Source: Trueperaceae bacterium
GTDB taxonomy: Bacteria; Deinococcota; Deinococci; Deinococcales; Trueperaceae
Assembly: GCA_011390455.1 (NCBI GenBank)
Contig: JAABSI010000013.1
Location: 1-46,976 of the forward strand
Direction: 5' to 3'
DNA: 46,976 nucleotides
Shown piece after piece: positions 16,826-24,496 of the stretch (the first letter of the stretch is position 1; each line of letters starts with the position of its first letter). Under the pieces are notes generated by a model. That model was not told the origin of the DNA and did not search any database. It saw only the letters and a list, made by a program, of their open reading frames with translations. A program made the position numbers and the translations under genes.

Positions 16826-18573
16826 GCCTTCCCCACGACGCACCGCGGACCGCCGCCGCGACGCCGCGGCTCCGCGGCCACCTCGCGCGCCTCTACGGCG
16901 ATGCGCTCGCCGATGCCTGGACGCCGCGCCTCGCCGAGCGCCTGGCCGCCACCGAACGCCGCTTCCCGGGCGCACCCACGCCCCCGGCCGAGCGCCTCGG
17001 TCCGGACGCGTCCGTGTTGATCACCTACGCCGACCAGGTGCGCGCCGCGGGCGAGGCGCCGCTGCGCACGCTGAAGCGGCTGCTGGACGGCCCGCTCGCC
17101 GGCACCACCGAGGCGGTGCACCTGCTCCCCTTCTACCCGTCCACCTCGGACGACGGCTTCTCGGTCGCGCAGTACGACGCGGTGGACCCCTCCGTGGGGA
17201 CCTGGGCCGACGTCGCGGCGCTCGCGCGCGACCGGCGGCTGATGTTCGACGCGGTGATCAACCACGCCTCGGCGAGCCACCCCTGGTTCCAGGGCTTCCT
17301 CGCGGGCGACCCGGCGTACGCGGGCTGGTTCGTGACGGCCGACCCGTCCACCGACCTCAGCGCGACCGTGCGCCCGCGCACGACGCCGCTGTTGACGCCC
17401 TTCGACGCCGCAGACGGCGTGCGCCACGTCTGGACCACCTTCAGCGCCGATCAGGTGGACCTCGACTACCGCCGCCCCGAGGTGCTCGCCGCCGTGCTCG
17501 ACGTGCTCCTGCGCTACGTGGAGCGCGGCGCCCGGCTGTTGCGGCTCGACGCCGTGACGTACCTGTGGAAGGTGCCGGGCACGTCCTGCGCCAACCTCCC
17601 CGAGACCCACGAGGTGCTCAAGCTGGTGCGCACCGCGCTCGAGGCCGCCACGCCCGGGGTGGTGATGGTGACCGAGACGAACGTGCCGCACGCGCAGAAC
17701 ATCGCCTACTTCGGCGACGGCCACGACGAGGCGCAGATGGTCTACAACTTCGCCTTGCCGCCGCTCACCCTGCACACCTTCGCCCGCGGCGACGCGCGCG
17801 CGCTCCGCGACTGGGCCGCCGAGCTGCGCGCACCGAGCGCCGAGGCGACCTTCTTCAACTTCCTCGCCTCCCACGACGGCATCGGCGTCCGACCGGTCGA
17901 AGGCATCCTGCCGCGCACCGAGGTCGACGCGCTCGCGGCGCGGGTCCTGGAGCGCGGCGGCCGCGTGAGCCGCAAGGCCGACGTCGGCGGCGGCGAGAGC
18001 CCCTACGAGCTCAACGTCAGCCTCTTCGACGCCCTCGCCGACCCCGGCCAGGACGAGGCCGACGGGGTGCGGCGCATGCTCTGCGCGCATGCGCTCATGC
18101 TCGCGCTCCCCGGCGTACCCGGCGTGTACGTCCACTCCCTGCTGGGCTCGCGCAACGACGAAGCAGCCTTGGCGGCCACCGGGCGCGCGCGCTCGATCAA
18201 CCGCGGACGCTTCGTCTGGGAGGAACTCGCCGCCGAGCTCGAGCACCCGGACGGCCGCCGTCGGCAGGTGCTCGACGGCCTCCGCCACCTGCTTCGGACG
18301 CGCGCTGCGCACGCGGCGTTCCACCCCGCGGCGCCGCAGCGTTGGCCCAAGGCGCCGTCGAACGTCGCGGCGCTCGTGCGCTCGACGCCGACCCACGAGG
18401 TGCTCTGCCTGCACCACGTCGGCGGCCCGCCCCAAGCCGTCGACGGCGCCCGCCTGCTGGGGCGTCGCTGGCCCGCGGGTGCGCGCGATCTGTTGCGCGG
18501 TGGAAGCGTTTCCGACGGCCACGTGTCGTTGTCCACGCACGAGGTGCGGTGGATCGAGGTGCCAAGCACGTAG
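16822..18573 (+). CDS. GH13_18 sugar phosphorylase (sucrose/glucosylglycerate phosphorylase type)
   Basis: A 583-residue alpha-amylase-superfamily enzyme of subfamily GH13_18, which splits a glucoside with phosphate to give alpha-glucose 1-phosphate. Visible catalytic blocks: nucleophile Asp in RLLRLDAVTYLWK, acid/base Glu in VMVTETNVPH, and transition-state Asp in FFNFLASHDGIG. DAVINHAS and LLPFYPSTSDDGFSV are the usual substrate-pocket blocks. The length and LWKVPGTSCANLPETH resemble glucosylglycerate phosphorylases (YcjM type), known from E. coli and Meiothermus, rather than the roughly 490-residue sucrose phosphorylases. Specificity cannot be settled by eye. The ATG overlaps the stop of the mini-ORF. 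Its TAG stop doubles as the start of the -10 of the next gene. Confidence 0.88.
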   Translation: MSLPHDAPRTAAATPRLRGHLARLYGDALADAWTPRLAERLAATERRFPGAPTPPAERLGPDASVLITYADQVRAAGEAPLRTLKRLLDGPLAGTTEAVHLLPFYPSTSDDGFSVAQYDAVDPSVGTWADVAALARDRRLMFDAVINHASASHPWFQGFLAGDPAYAGWFVTADPSTDLSATVRPRTTPLLTPFDAADGVRHVWTTFSADQVDLDYRRPEVLAAVLDVLLRYVERGARLLRLDAVTYLWKVPGTSCANLPETHEVLKLVRTALEAATPGVVMVTETNVPHAQNIAYFGDGHDEAQMVYNFALPPLTLHTFARGDARALRDWAAELRAPSAEATFFNFLASHDGIGVRPVEGILPRTEVDALAARVLERGGRVSRKADVGGGESPYELNVSLFDALADPGQDEADGVRRMLCAHALMLALPGVPGVYVHSLLGSRNDEAALAATGRARSINRGRFVWEELAAELEHPDGRRRQVLDGLRHLLRTRAAHAAFHPAAPQRWPKAPSNVAALVRSTPTHEVLCLHHVGGPPQAVDGARLLGRRWPAGARDLLRGGSVSDGHVSLSTHEVRWIEVPST

Positions 18574-18576
18574 ACT
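18571..18576 (+). promoter_or_regulatory. Leaderless -10 element of the PLP-enzyme gene
   Basis: TAGACT overlaps the phosphorylase stop codon and lies eight bases before the ATG at 18585. It matches the TANNNT leaderless pattern. Confidence 0.5.
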
Positions 18577-18584
18577 GAGACATC

Positions 18585-19805
18585 ATGGAGACCAAAGCGC
18601 ACGCGTTCGCGACGCGGGCGGTGCACGCGGGCCACGACGTCGACCCGACGGGCGCCCACGCCACCCCCATCCACGCCACGTCCACCTTCGTCTACGGCGA
18701 CGCCGCCCGCGGACGACGGCTGTTCGCCGGCGAAGAGGCCGGCTACGTCTACGGCCGCATCGGCAACCCGACCACCCGCGCCTTCGAGCGGCGGGTCGCC
18801 TCGCTCGAGGGGGGTGCCGACGCGGTCGCCTTCGCCTCCGGGATGGGGGCGATCGCCGGCCTGCTGCTCACCGTCCTCGCGCCCGGCGACGAGGTGGTGG
18901 TCCTCGGTCCCCTGTACGGCGGGACCGGAGGGCTGCTGCACGACCTGCTCGCGCGCTACGGCGTGGCGACGACCGAGGCCGGTGGCGGCCCGGATCGATC
19001 CACGGCCGATCGTTTGGCCGAGGCGGTGGGGCCGCGCACCAAGGTGATCTACGTCGAGACCCCGACCAACCCGACCTTGAACGTGCACGACCTCGCCGCG
19101 GTCGCCGCCGCCGGACGCGCCAGCGGGGCCCTGACGGTCGCCGACAACACCTTCGCCACGCCGTACCTCACGCGCCCGCTCGAGCACGGGCTCGACGTGG
19201 TGCTGCACTCGGCCACCAAGTACCTCGGCGGCCACGGCGACGCGCTCGGCGGCGTCTTGGTGGGCAGCGAGGAGCTGGTCGCGCAGGTGCGCGCCGAGGG
19301 GCTGCGCCACGTCGGCGCCGTCCTGGGGCCGTTCGAGGCCTTCCTGCTGCTTCGTGGCTTGGCGACCTTGCCCCTGCGGGTGGCCGCTCAGTGCGCCGGC
19401 GCGCGCCGCGTCGCGGAGGCCGCCCGCGACCACCCGGCGGTCGCGCGGGTGCACTACCCCGGCTTCACCGACCATCCGGGCCATACGATCGCCGCGCGCC
19501 AGATGCGCGATTTCGGCGGCATGGTGGCGCTGGAGCTCGCCGGCGCGCCCGCCCTCGCCACCCGCCGGGCGTACGCCTTCCTCGACCGCCTCGAGCTGTT
19601 CGCGCAGGCGGTCTCGCTGGGCGACGTGGCGTCGCTCGCCACCCACCCGGCGACGACCACGCACGAGCTCTGGACGCCCGAGCAGCGCTCGGCCCTGGGC
19701 GTCGCGGACGCGCTCGTGCGCCTCTCGGTCGGGGTCGAGGACCCGGACGACCTGGTCGCCGACGTGCGCCGGGCGCTGGACGCCGCGGCCGCCGTCGCGG
19801 CGTAG
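18585..19805 (+). CDS. PLP-dependent Cys/Met-metabolism enzyme (gamma-lyase/sulfhydrylase type)
   Basis: A 406-residue enzyme of the trans-sulfuration family (fold type I). ATRAVHAGHD, YGRIGNPTTRAFERRVASLEGG, VYVETPTNPTLNV-like IYVETPTNPTLNVHDL, and the PLP lysine block LHSATKYLGGHGDALGG are all present, and the C terminus LVRLSVGVEDPDDLVADVRRAL is typical. The overall pattern is nearest to methionine gamma-lyase and cystathionine gamma-lyase. At the position of the methionine gamma-lyase active-site Cys (LYGCT) this protein has Gly (LYGGT), so methionine gamma-lyase activity is not assured. Homocysteine or O-acetylhomoserine chemistry is also possible. The gene is probably transcribed from its own leaderless promoter. 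Confidence 0.82.
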   Translation: METKAHAFATRAVHAGHDVDPTGAHATPIHATSTFVYGDAARGRRLFAGEEAGYVYGRIGNPTTRAFERRVASLEGGADAVAFASGMGAIAGLLLTVLAPGDEVVVLGPLYGGTGGLLHDLLARYGVATTEAGGGPDRSTADRLAEAVGPRTKVIYVETPTNPTLNVHDLAAVAAAGRASGALTVADNTFATPYLTRPLEHGLDVVLHSATKYLGGHGDALGGVLVGSEELVAQVRAEGLRHVGAVLGPFEAFLLLRGLATLPLRVAAQCAGARRVAEAARDHPAVARVHYPGFTDHPGHTIAARQMRDFGGMVALELAGAPALATRRAYAFLDRLELFAQAVSLGDVASLATHPATTTHELWTPEQRSALGVADALVRLSVGVEDPDDLVADVRRALDAAAAVAA

Positions 19806-19812
19806 GCACGCC

Positions 19813-19841
19813 TTGACGCCGTCCGGGGCGCGCGGTAGCGT
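19813..19841 (+). promoter_or_regulatory. Promoter of the aspS2 leader
   Basis: TTGACG at 19813-19818, a 17-base spacer and TAGCGT at 19836-19841. The start codon of the leader peptide at 19849 comes seven bases after the -10, as for leaderless transcripts. Confidence 0.75.
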
Positions 19842-19848
19842 GCCGCCC

Positions 19849-19908
19849 ATGACCCCGACCGCCCGCCGCACCGACGACAATCGCGACGCGAGGGCACTCG
19901 GGGCGTAA
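19849..19908 (+). CDS. Leaderless 19-codon attenuator leader peptide of aspS2
   Basis: Reads MTPTARRTDDNRDARALGA and ends at TAA. Codons 9-13 are Asp-Asp-Asn-Arg-Asp (GAC GAC AAT CGC GAC). The gene behind it is an aspartyl-tRNA synthetase whose residues suggest it charges both tRNA-Asp and tRNA-Asn, so these codons are exactly the ones a ribosome-mediated attenuator would use. Codons 17-19 contain CTCGGGG (19897-19903), complementary to CCCCGAG in the left arm of the terminator hairpin at 19929-19959. A ribosome stalled at the Asn codon would leave CTCGGGG free to pair and prevent terminator formation; one that reaches the stop codon would cover it. AAT is an uncommon Asn codon in this GC-rich DNA. 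Confidence 0.7.
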   Translation: MTPTARRTDDNRDARALGA

Positions 19909-19928
19909 CCGTCGACGTGGACTTCCGC

Positions 19929-19959
19929 GACCCCCCGAGGCCCCCCGCCTCGGGGGGTC
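19929..19959 (+). terminator. Attenuator terminator of aspS2
   Basis: A perfect 12-bp stem (GACCCCCCGAGG against CCTCGGGGGGTC) with a seven-base loop, followed by GTTCGTT, 20 bases after the leader-peptide stop and 48 bases before the aspS2 ATG. It lies downstream of the aspS2 promoter, so it must be bypassed for aspS2 expression. CCCCGAG in its left arm (19933-19939) can instead pair with CTCGGGG at 19897-19903. Confidence 0.72.
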
Positions 19960-20007
19960 GTTCGTTGGGGGCACCGGTCCCGCCGCCGCACCGCCGAGGA
20001 GACCGCC

Positions 20008-21345
20008 ATGACGATCCCCATCCACGACGCCCGCCCCGAACCTCGACGAGGACGGGACCTCGACCTCGACGCGGGCCGCACGCTGGTCGCCGACCTGACC
20101 GTGGCCCTGGGGCACCCCGTGACGCTGCGCGGCTGGGTGCACCACCGGCGCGACCTCGGCGGCATCGCCTTCCTCCACCTGCGCGACCGCACCGGGGTCG
20201 TCCAGTGCGTGCTCGAAGGGATCGAGCCGCCGCTGCACGAATCGTGCGTCGAGGTGACCGGCACCGTGGTGGCGAGCGCGAAGGCCCCCGGAGGCATCGA
20301 GGTCCAGGCGACCGGGCTGCGCGTCGTCGCGCTCGCCACCGTGCCGCCGCCCGTCGAGATGGCGAAGCTCGACCACCACACCAACCCGGACACCCTGCTC
20401 GAGTACCGGGCGGTCACCGTGCGCGCGCCGCGCGACCGCGCGATCCTCAAGGTGCAGGCCGAGCTGCTGCGCGGCTTCCGGCGCTTCCTCGACGACCACG
20501 CCTTCACCGAGATCAGCACGCCCAAGCTCGTCGCCGCCGGCGCCGAGGGGGGCGCCGACCAGTTCGAGGTCGACTACTACGGCAAGCGCGCCTACCTGAC
20601 CCAGTCGCCCCAGCTGTACAAGCAGATCCTGGTGGGCGCCTTCGAACGCGTCTACGAGGTCGCGCCGGTGTACCGCGCCGAGCGCTCCCACACCGTGCGG
20701 CACCTGGCCGAGTACCTGTCGCTCGACGTCGAGCTGGGCTTCATCGAGAGCGACGAAGACGTGATGGACGTCGAAGAGGCGCTCCTGAAGTCGATGCTCG
20801 CCGACGTCGGCGAGCGCTGCGCGCGCGACCTGCGCGACCTGGGCGCGGAGTTGCCGCCGCTGGACGTCGCCTTCCCGCGCATCCCGCTCCTCGAGGCGCG
20901 CGCGCTGGTCGCCGAGCGCTACGGCCACGCCTCCGGCGGCAAGGACCTCGACCCCGAGGCGGAGCGCCTGTTGGGGCGCTGGGCGCGCGAGGAGCACGGC
21001 TCGGACTTCGTCTTCGTCACGCGCTACCCCGAGGCGGCGCGACCGTTCTACGCCTTTGCCACCGGCGACGGCCTCACCCGCGGCCTCGACCTGCTGTTCC
21101 GCGGCACCGAGATCACCTCGGGCGGTCAGCGCGAGCACACCTACGAGGCGCTCGTGCGCAACCTGGCGCAGCGCCACCTCGACCCGGCCGGCTTCGCGAG
21201 CTACCTCGAGGTGTTCCGCCACGGCATGCCGCCGCACGGCGGCTTCGCGATCGGCGCGGAGCGCCTGACGGCGCTGCTGCTGGGCGTGCCCAACATCCGG
21301 TTTGCGCGGGCGTTCCCGCGCGACGGGCAGCGGCTGCAGCCCTGA
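20008..21345 (+). CDS. aspS2: Archaeal-type aspartyl-tRNA synthetase, probably non-discriminating
   Basis: A 445-residue class IIb synthetase with an N-terminal OB-fold anticodon domain (GWVHHRRDLGGIAFLHLRDR) and a catalytic domain with ISTPKLVAAGAEGGADQF, SPQLYKQILVGAFERVYEV, motif 2 YRAERSHTVRHLAEY, SGGQREH and motif 3 GGFAIGAERLTALLLG. It lacks the large insertion domain of bacterial AspRS (about 580-600 residues), so it is the short archaeal/AspRS2 type found in Deinococcus and Thermus. In the anticodon domain His45 and Pro94 (KAPGG loop) match the His/Pro pair linked to relaxed tRNA-Asn recognition. It may therefore make Asp-tRNA-Asn for conversion by GatCAB (inference). ATG 20008 has GAGGAG upstream. 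Expression is probably set by the attenuator just before it. Confidence 0.9.
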   Translation: MTIPIHDARPEPRRGRDLDLDAGRTLVADLTVALGHPVTLRGWVHHRRDLGGIAFLHLRDRTGVVQCVLEGIEPPLHESCVEVTGTVVASAKAPGGIEVQATGLRVVALATVPPPVEMAKLDHHTNPDTLLEYRAVTVRAPRDRAILKVQAELLRGFRRFLDDHAFTEISTPKLVAAGAEGGADQFEVDYYGKRAYLTQSPQLYKQILVGAFERVYEVAPVYRAERSHTVRHLAEYLSLDVELGFIESDEDVMDVEEALLKSMLADVGERCARDLRDLGAELPPLDVAFPRIPLLEARALVAERYGHASGGKDLDPEAERLLGRWAREEHGSDFVFVTRYPEAARPFYAFATGDGLTRGLDLLFRGTEITSGGQREHTYEALVRNLAQRHLDPAGFASYLEVFRHGMPPHGGFAIGAERLTALLLGVPNIRFARAFPRDGQRLQP

Positions 21346-21360
21346 GCGCGCGTTGCGACA

Positions 21361-23703
21361 TCACCCCCCAGGGCAGAACGTCGGCAGGAACAGCCCCCCC
21401 ACGTTGTAGCCAGCGTCCATCGCCCCGAACAGCGCGAGCTTGGCGGCGGACGAGACTAGGGCGGCACCGATCACGACGCCCACCGCGGTGCCCACCCCCG
21501 CCATGGCGACGTTCTGCACGAGGCAGCAACCCGCGATGCGCGGGTCCGAGATCTTGGTGCACTGGTGGGCGCCCAACACGGCGAAGCCCGCCGTGATGGT
21601 GATGCTTACCTCGAAGCTCGTCAGGTACTCCACGAAGGCGTTGCCGCGGCCATCGAGGCCGCGACCGAGCGTCTCGCCCGTGCGGGGGTCGGTCCGCCAC
21701 CACCCGAGGGTGGTCATGCTCCCGTCCCACTCGGTCGGAACGAGCACCCGATACCCTCGCGCGAGGTCCTCGTCGATGGCCGCGCGCGTCGACGCCGGCT
21801 GCGGCAGCGACGCCACCACCGCTCGCTCCTCCGGGCCGAGCATCCGCAGGCCGGCACCGTCGGCGGCGCCGAGGACCGCGAAAGCCGGGCTGACCCCACC
21901 GCCCGCGCGCGTCAGCACCAAGGTCTCCGTACGGGTCTCCCACACGCCCGCGCGCAACGTCGCCAGGGCGTCCGGCACCGGTCCGGACGGCGTGGACCGC
22001 AAGCTGCGGCGCGGGTTCGCGACCACGTCGACCGAGGGACCGCTGCCATCGAGCCCCTGCCGGAGGACGACGAGGGCCGGCGCGGGACGGTACGTGGCCA
22101 CGTCGTCCGCTGCCAGGACCTCGTCGAACAGCGCATACAGGTTGAGGAACGTCATCTCCTCTTCCAGGCCGGAGACGTCGGGTGGCAGCGACGGCGGTGG
22201 CTCGTCGGCGACGATCGCATCCAGGACGTCCTGGACGTACGCTTCGGTCGCGAGTACCGCGTCCAGGGTCCGGCCCGTGCGGTACCCGGCGCCGTAGCGG
22301 CCGGGCTCGACCATGAAGGCGTGCAGCGATTGCAGAGCTTCGAAGGTCGTCGCCTCGTCGAAGGCCGCGTGGATCGTCGCGTCGCCGGCGGCGCGCGCGT
22401 CCGGACCGATCCGATCCACGACCATGCGCCGGTGCGTCGTCTCGCTTCCGTCCGGAGCGATCACCGTGAACTCGAGCCACTGCGCGGTCAGCGCGAGCGG
22501 AGCAGCCCCATCGCCTCCACCCAACCCGCCGAGCACGCCGGCCGCCTGGTTCGCGACGCTTCCGAGGCTCTGGAACAGCGCCCCGAACGGGCTCCCAGCG
22601 GCATCTGGAGGCACCGTCGCGCCGGTGAGGTCGAAGGCCATGGCGCCAGGAGCCGGGTCCCCCTCGAACATCGGGAAGAAGAACGAGGTCTCCGCCTGCA
22701 GCTCGAGCACGTCTCCGGTCCCGACGGCCGCGAGGCCATCCGGAACGTTCGCGAACGAGAGCGGTACCCCGTAGAGGTTCGCGACCGGGCGCTCCCACGC
22801 GTCGGTGACGGCCACGACCTCGAGCTCATCGCCCACCTTGCGCTCCAGGAACACCTGGAAGCGCAGGCGGTGCAGCAGTTCCGCGGGCACCTCGCCTTGG
22901 AAGGACGACGAGGCCGCCGGTACCTCGAACGGAGGGCTCGCCGCCCCGAACAGCGGGTGGACCTCGGTCCACGGGTCCTGCGGCCCGAGCCGGTACGCGA
23001 CCCAGTGGTAGGCACGAGCCTCCTCGAGCAGCGTCGCCTGCCCGGAGTCGTCGTCGCCGAGAAGAGGCGCGAGCGCCGCGGTCGCGATGGCCGCGTCCTC
23101 CTCGAGGCTCGCCATGCGGCGCGCTGCCTCCGCCTCGAACACGGCCGACGCACCGAGGACGCTCGGTACCTCCAGGTCGGGCACGACGGGCGCCGCCGCC
23201 CGCGGCGAGAAGCGCACCTGGCCGAGGACCGCATGCGCGGCCGCATCGTCGAGCGAGGCGCCGCGAACCTCGACGTCGTAGCCAGCGTCCACGAGCAGAC
23301 GAGCCACCAAGACCGCCTGGTCGAGCGCGTTGCCGCCACCCGAGGCAAGCGTGCCCCGAGGCCCGCGCAGGAGCCCGTCGTACGGCTCGTAGCGCACGAG
23401 CTCGTGGACGCGCGCCGCGATCGCCGGCGGGTCCTCGAACGCGAGCTCGAAAGCGAGGTCCTCGAGGTCGAAGGTGGTCCGATCGAGCGCCGCTCGCGCT
23501 TGCTCGAGCGCCCCGAAGAGCTCGGACAAACGCGTCCGCGACGCCTCGACGTCCGCTGCGACGTCCTGGGATTGGGCCCACGCGATCGCATACGGACCAG
23601 GCCCGGACCATGCGATGGCGACGGCGAGGAAGCCGTGCAGCCATCGGGCTGCGCGGCGCGTCCACCTCCTGCGCGAATCGGGTCGATGGGGTGACGCCTG
23701 CAT
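21361..23703 (-). CDS. Secreted protein with inactive transglutaminase-like domain
   Basis: A 780-residue exported protein of unknown function; ATG 23703 with GGAGGC upstream. A long signal peptide (positively charged, then a hydrophobic run LHGFLAVAIAWSG) ends near AWAQ, residue 45. Residues about 100-260 resemble a transglutaminase core: GGGNALDQAVLVARLLVDAGYDV and HWVAYRLGPQDPWTEVHP. The catalytic Cys is replaced by Ala126, His233 remains, and the third residue is His where Asp is usual, so it should be inactive and may serve as a binding or structural module. The remaining sequence is beta-rich. The C-terminal ~60 residues contain a Cys cluster (HQC..CC) and a hydrophobic, Gly-rich tail ending FCPGG. 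A TATGTT -10 lies at 23736-23741. The gene converges with aspS2. Confidence 0.75.
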   Translation of the reverse strand: MQASPHRPDSRRRWTRRAARWLHGFLAVAIAWSGPGPYAIAWAQSQDVAADVEASRTRLSELFGALEQARAALDRTTFDLEDLAFELAFEDPPAIAARVHELVRYEPYDGLLRGPRGTLASGGGNALDQAVLVARLLVDAGYDVEVRGASLDDAAAHAVLGQVRFSPRAAAPVVPDLEVPSVLGASAVFEAEAARRMASLEEDAAIATAALAPLLGDDDSGQATLLEEARAYHWVAYRLGPQDPWTEVHPLFGAASPPFEVPAASSSFQGEVPAELLHRLRFQVFLERKVGDELEVVAVTDAWERPVANLYGVPLSFANVPDGLAAVGTGDVLELQAETSFFFPMFEGDPAPGAMAFDLTGATVPPDAAGSPFGALFQSLGSVANQAAGVLGGLGGGDGAAPLALTAQWLEFTVIAPDGSETTHRRMVVDRIGPDARAAGDATIHAAFDEATTFEALQSLHAFMVEPGRYGAGYRTGRTLDAVLATEAYVQDVLDAIVADEPPPSLPPDVSGLEEEMTFLNLYALFDEVLAADDVATYRPAPALVVLRQGLDGSGPSVDVVANPRRSLRSTPSGPVPDALATLRAGVWETRTETLVLTRAGGGVSPAFAVLGAADGAGLRMLGPEERAVVASLPQPASTRAAIDEDLARGYRVLVPTEWDGSMTTLGWWRTDPRTGETLGRGLDGRGNAFVEYLTSFEVSITITAGFAVLGAHQCTKISDPRIAGCCLVQNVAMAGVGTAVGVVIGAALVSSAAKLALFGAMDAGYNVGGLFLPTFCPGG

Positions 23704-23767
23704 CGATCGCCTCCTAGAACCGGATCTCGTGGCGCAACATAGCCGATGGCGGCGGCGCATGTGCCAT

Positions 23768-23788
23768 GGTGAAGGGACCCACTTCACC
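23768..23788. promoter_or_regulatory. Inverted repeat between divergent genes, possible operator
   Basis: GGTGAAG and CTTCACC are separated by seven bases (7-7-7 symmetry). They lie between the divergent pseudo-transglutaminase and CsgG-like genes, 33 bases before the latter start. This could be a regulator site or a small mRNA hairpin of the CsgG-like gene. Confidence 0.35.
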
Positions 23789-23820
23789 TCGCCCGTCGCC
23801 CGGGCGCACCAGGAGGCCCC

Positions 23821-24471
23821 ATGCCCGTCCGCTTCGCCCCCATGCTCCTGCTCCTCGCCGGCCTGCTCCTCGCGGCCTGCGCCCCCACCACCGAAGCCGT
23901 CACCTCGGAGTCGGTCGTCAACCCCGGCGTCTGCGTCAACAGCCCCGACCCCGTGGTCGCGGTCATCGAGTTCGAGAACACGACGGGCCGCTCGGGCGGG
24001 CTGAACGTCACCGGCCTCGAGACGGCCGCCACCGCGCGCCTGATCACGCTGCTGCAGAACAGCGGCTGTTACCAGATCGTCGAGCGCAGCGAGCTGGTCA
24101 ACATCCTGGCGGAGCAGGGGCTCGAGTCGATGGAACCCGAGGCCCTCGCGCGGGCCGCCGGCGCCGGATTCGTGATCACGGGCGCCGTCACGCGCGCCAC
24201 GATCGCGCGCCCGGGCGTCTCGCTGCTCGGCGTGTCGGTCGGTGCGATCAACGCCGAAGTGGCGGTGGACGTGCGCGCGACCGACCTGGTGACCGGCCGG
24301 GTCGTCGTCTCCCAGACGGGCGTGGGCGAGGCGGAGCGCGCGAACCTCGCGATCACGAACCTCCCGGTGGGGAGGATCTCCTTCAACGACCCCACCTACG
24401 AGCCGCTCCTCGCCGACGCGGCCGACGGCGCGCTGGCGCAAGTGGTGGCCTCCATCCGCCAGCGTTTCTGA
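23821..24471 (+). CDS. CsgG/HfaB-like lipoprotein
   Basis: A 216-residue protein; ATG 23821 with AGGAGG upstream. The signal peptide ends in a lipobox LLAAC, giving a lipid-anchored Cys20. The mature part follows the CsgG pattern: PDPVVAVIEFENTTGRSGG, a region predicted to bind near NSGCYQIVERSELVNILAEQGL, and AGFVITGAVT with a beta-strand pair ending GRVVVSQTGVG. CsgG proteins form outer-membrane secretion or anchoring pores, but many relatives of this size have unknown roles. Its presence supports a two-membrane cell. It is divergent from the secreted pseudo-transglutaminase, and the two may be functionally linked (inference). Confidence 0.82.
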   Translation: MPVRFAPMLLLLAGLLLAACAPTTEAVTSESVVNPGVCVNSPDPVVAVIEFENTTGRSGGLNVTGLETAATARLITLLQNSGCYQIVERSELVNILAEQGLESMEPEALARAAGAGFVITGAVTRATIARPGVSLLGVSVGAINAEVAVDVRATDLVTGRVVVSQTGVGEAERANLAITNLPVGRISFNDPTYEPLLADAADGALAQVVASIRQRF

Positions 24472-24496
24472 CCGAACGGCGAACCGATCGCGACCG

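Noticed and set aside
18499..18512. TGGAAGCGTTTCCG, similar to the LacI-type operator at 10315
   Set aside because: It lies inside the end of the phosphorylase gene and has central mismatches. It could be a second operator but nothing else supports this.
18574..18579. CTGAGA-like stretch (ACTGAGAC) before the PLP-enzyme gene, as in TPP riboswitches
   Set aside because: It overlaps a leaderless promoter, and there is no room or other conserved riboswitch sequence around it.
19929..19959. Hairpin as a plain terminator of the PLP-enzyme gene
   Set aside because: It lies 120 bases after that gene and downstream of the aspS2 promoter, so it would end aspS2 transcripts as well. A double role is not excluded.
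19806..20007. T-box riboswitch in front of aspS2
   Set aside because: The leader is only about 160 bases and lacks the T-box bulge sequence; the peptide-based model explains the elements better.
20008..21345. Naming the synthetase asparaginyl-tRNA synthetase (asnS)
   Set aside because: GAEGGADQF, YKQILVGAFERVYEV and the GFAIGAERL motif 3 are those of archaeal-type AspRS; AsnRS shows different blocks, and Deinococcota commonly use AspRS2 for tRNA-Asn.
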